In this document: piece by piece, positions 6,404 through 7,009 of the stretch
How positions within the stretch are numbered: the stretch's first letter is position 1
Layout of the letters: each line of letters starts with the position of its first letter
Assembly (NCBI GenBank): GCA_013139395.1
Contig: WTAX01000509.1
Coordinates: 1 to 7,009, forward strand
Length of the DNA: 7,009 bases
Direction of reading: 5' to 3'
From: Gammaproteobacteria bacterium
GTDB lineage: Bacteria > Pseudomonadota > Gammaproteobacteria > GRL18
Program-made: the position numbers and the translations under genes
The notes under the pieces: generated by a model
Database searches by the model: none
Seen by the model: the letters and a program-made list of their open reading frames with translations, nothing else
What the model was told of the DNA's origin: nothing

Positions 6404-6952
6404 TTATTGAATAATAATTCGTGTCAGATACAAATCACTAATAACTTTTTTTCCTGTCAATGTTTTTAGTCGATTCGCTACTTTCTCCGTAAGGTGCTTC
6501 TGTAATTCTTTTTTCTGTTTTTGAGTTTGAATCTGTTGACGAAAGAGTCCGGAAGTATAGGTAATAATAGCATCTTTTATAGGCGCAATATGTGTTTCAA
6601 TTAACCACATATCATCCGACTCTTTTATTTCACAAAAAATTTCCAGAGTTAAAAAAAACAGTTTCCCAGGATAATGCTCATCTCTGATATTAATAACAAA
6701 GGTATGAAGCTTAAAATACGTTCCCGGCTTTTCTTCCTGTACTTCTTCTTTATTATTATTGACTTCGGGTTCATTAGAAGAAAAAAAGGTTTGCGTCTTT
6801 TGTTCTTTTAAAATGGAGCCCATTCCCTGAAAGCGCGCTTTTTGACTAGGAAGTCCTTCTGTTGACCACGCATTTGAAATAAAAAAACCTTCTAGGCCGA
6901 TCAATTGAATAGCAATAAGAAATAATAATGTACGACAAACGGAAACAGCCAT
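6404..6952 (-). CDS. fliL: FliL-family flagellar basal body-associated protein
   Basis: The 182-residue protein has a hydrophobic N-terminal segment (about 8-27), a polar linker rich in Asn, Glu and Lys (about 45-76), and a FliL-like periplasmic domain (about 78-182). Family features are YFKLHTFVINI, a long strand FFLTLEIFCEI, HIAPIKDAIITY (the family's P-x-I-R/K-D-A-I region), a Lys-rich helix and the terminal strand YLTRIIIQ ending in Gln. FliL sits in the inner membrane around the stator and supports torque or stator function. The segment could alternatively be a cleaved signal peptide (SNAWS). Start ATG 6952 has a modest GAG 6 bases upstream. The frame stays open without a stop to the window edge but has no ATG, GTG or TTG there. 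A TATTAT at 6976-6971 could be a -10 box. No flagellar neighbour such as fliM is visible, so this may be an isolated paralogue. Confidence 0.78.
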   Translation of the reverse strand: MAVSVCRTLLFLIAIQLIGLEGFFISNAWSTEGLPSQKARFQGMGSILKEQKTQTFFSSNEPEVNNNKEEVQEEKPGTYFKLHTFVINIRDEHYPGKLFFLTLEIFCEIKESDDMWLIETHIAPIKDAIITYTSGLFRQQIQTQKQKKELQKHLTEKVANRLKTLTGKKVISDLYLTRIIIQ

Positions 6953-7009
6953 GTTAATCTCAAATAATTTATAATACAGGATAAGGTAGAATAAGAGATA
7001 AATCTTAAC

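Noticed and set aside
6403..6415. ATTATT-G-AATAAT inverted repeat at the convergent stop codons as a terminator
   Set aside because: It is entirely A/T with a one-base centre, so it cannot form a stable hairpin, and no T-run follows.

Overview
The window is AT-rich (roughly 63% A+T by eye) and looks like a chromosomal segment of a flagellated, respiring gammaproteobacterium. The support is a diguanylate cyclase with a periplasmic c-type haem motif, an MltF-like lytic transglycosylase lipoprotein, an MsbA-type ABC exporter and a FliL-family protein. I cannot name the genus. There are no rRNA or tRNA genes, CRISPR arrays, transposases or phage genes.

Layout. Positions 1-1232 (minus strand) hold the first 410 codons of a membrane sensor whose C-terminus runs off the left edge: transmembrane helix, periplasmic Tll0287/DUF3365-like domain with a CxxCH haem-c motif, second helix, PAS, and the start of a GGDEF domain. 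A 415-base non-coding region (1233-1647) separates it from a divergent plus-strand cluster. That region carries a candidate promoter for each side, a short inverted repeat and a small tandem repeat. The cluster has three tightly spaced genes: an RsmC/YbxB-like SAM-dependent methyltransferase (1648-2247), a 755-residue lipoprotein with two SBP_bac_3-like domains and a C-terminal SLT lytic transglycosylase domain (2260-4527), and a 623-residue ABC exporter half-transporter (4531-6402). The gaps are 12 and 3 bases, and the exporter's Shine-Dalgarno lies inside the end of the transglycosylase gene, so this is very probably one operon. A FliL-like gene (6404-6952, minus) converges on it, with one base between the two stop codons.

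How the genes may work together. The best candidate for something not well described is the pairing of a double-sensor lytic transglycosylase with an ABC exporter. In MltF the solute-binding-like domain is a regulatory module for muropeptide-type ligands. Here it is duplicated, the protein looks like an inner-membrane lipoprotein (Asp after the lipobox Cys), and its gene appears translationally coupled to the exporter. A cell-wall-sensing or cell-wall-opening role linked to export is plausible but is inference. The cyclase and FliL both point to c-di-GMP or motility biology, but they belong to other transcription units and nothing here ties them to the operon.
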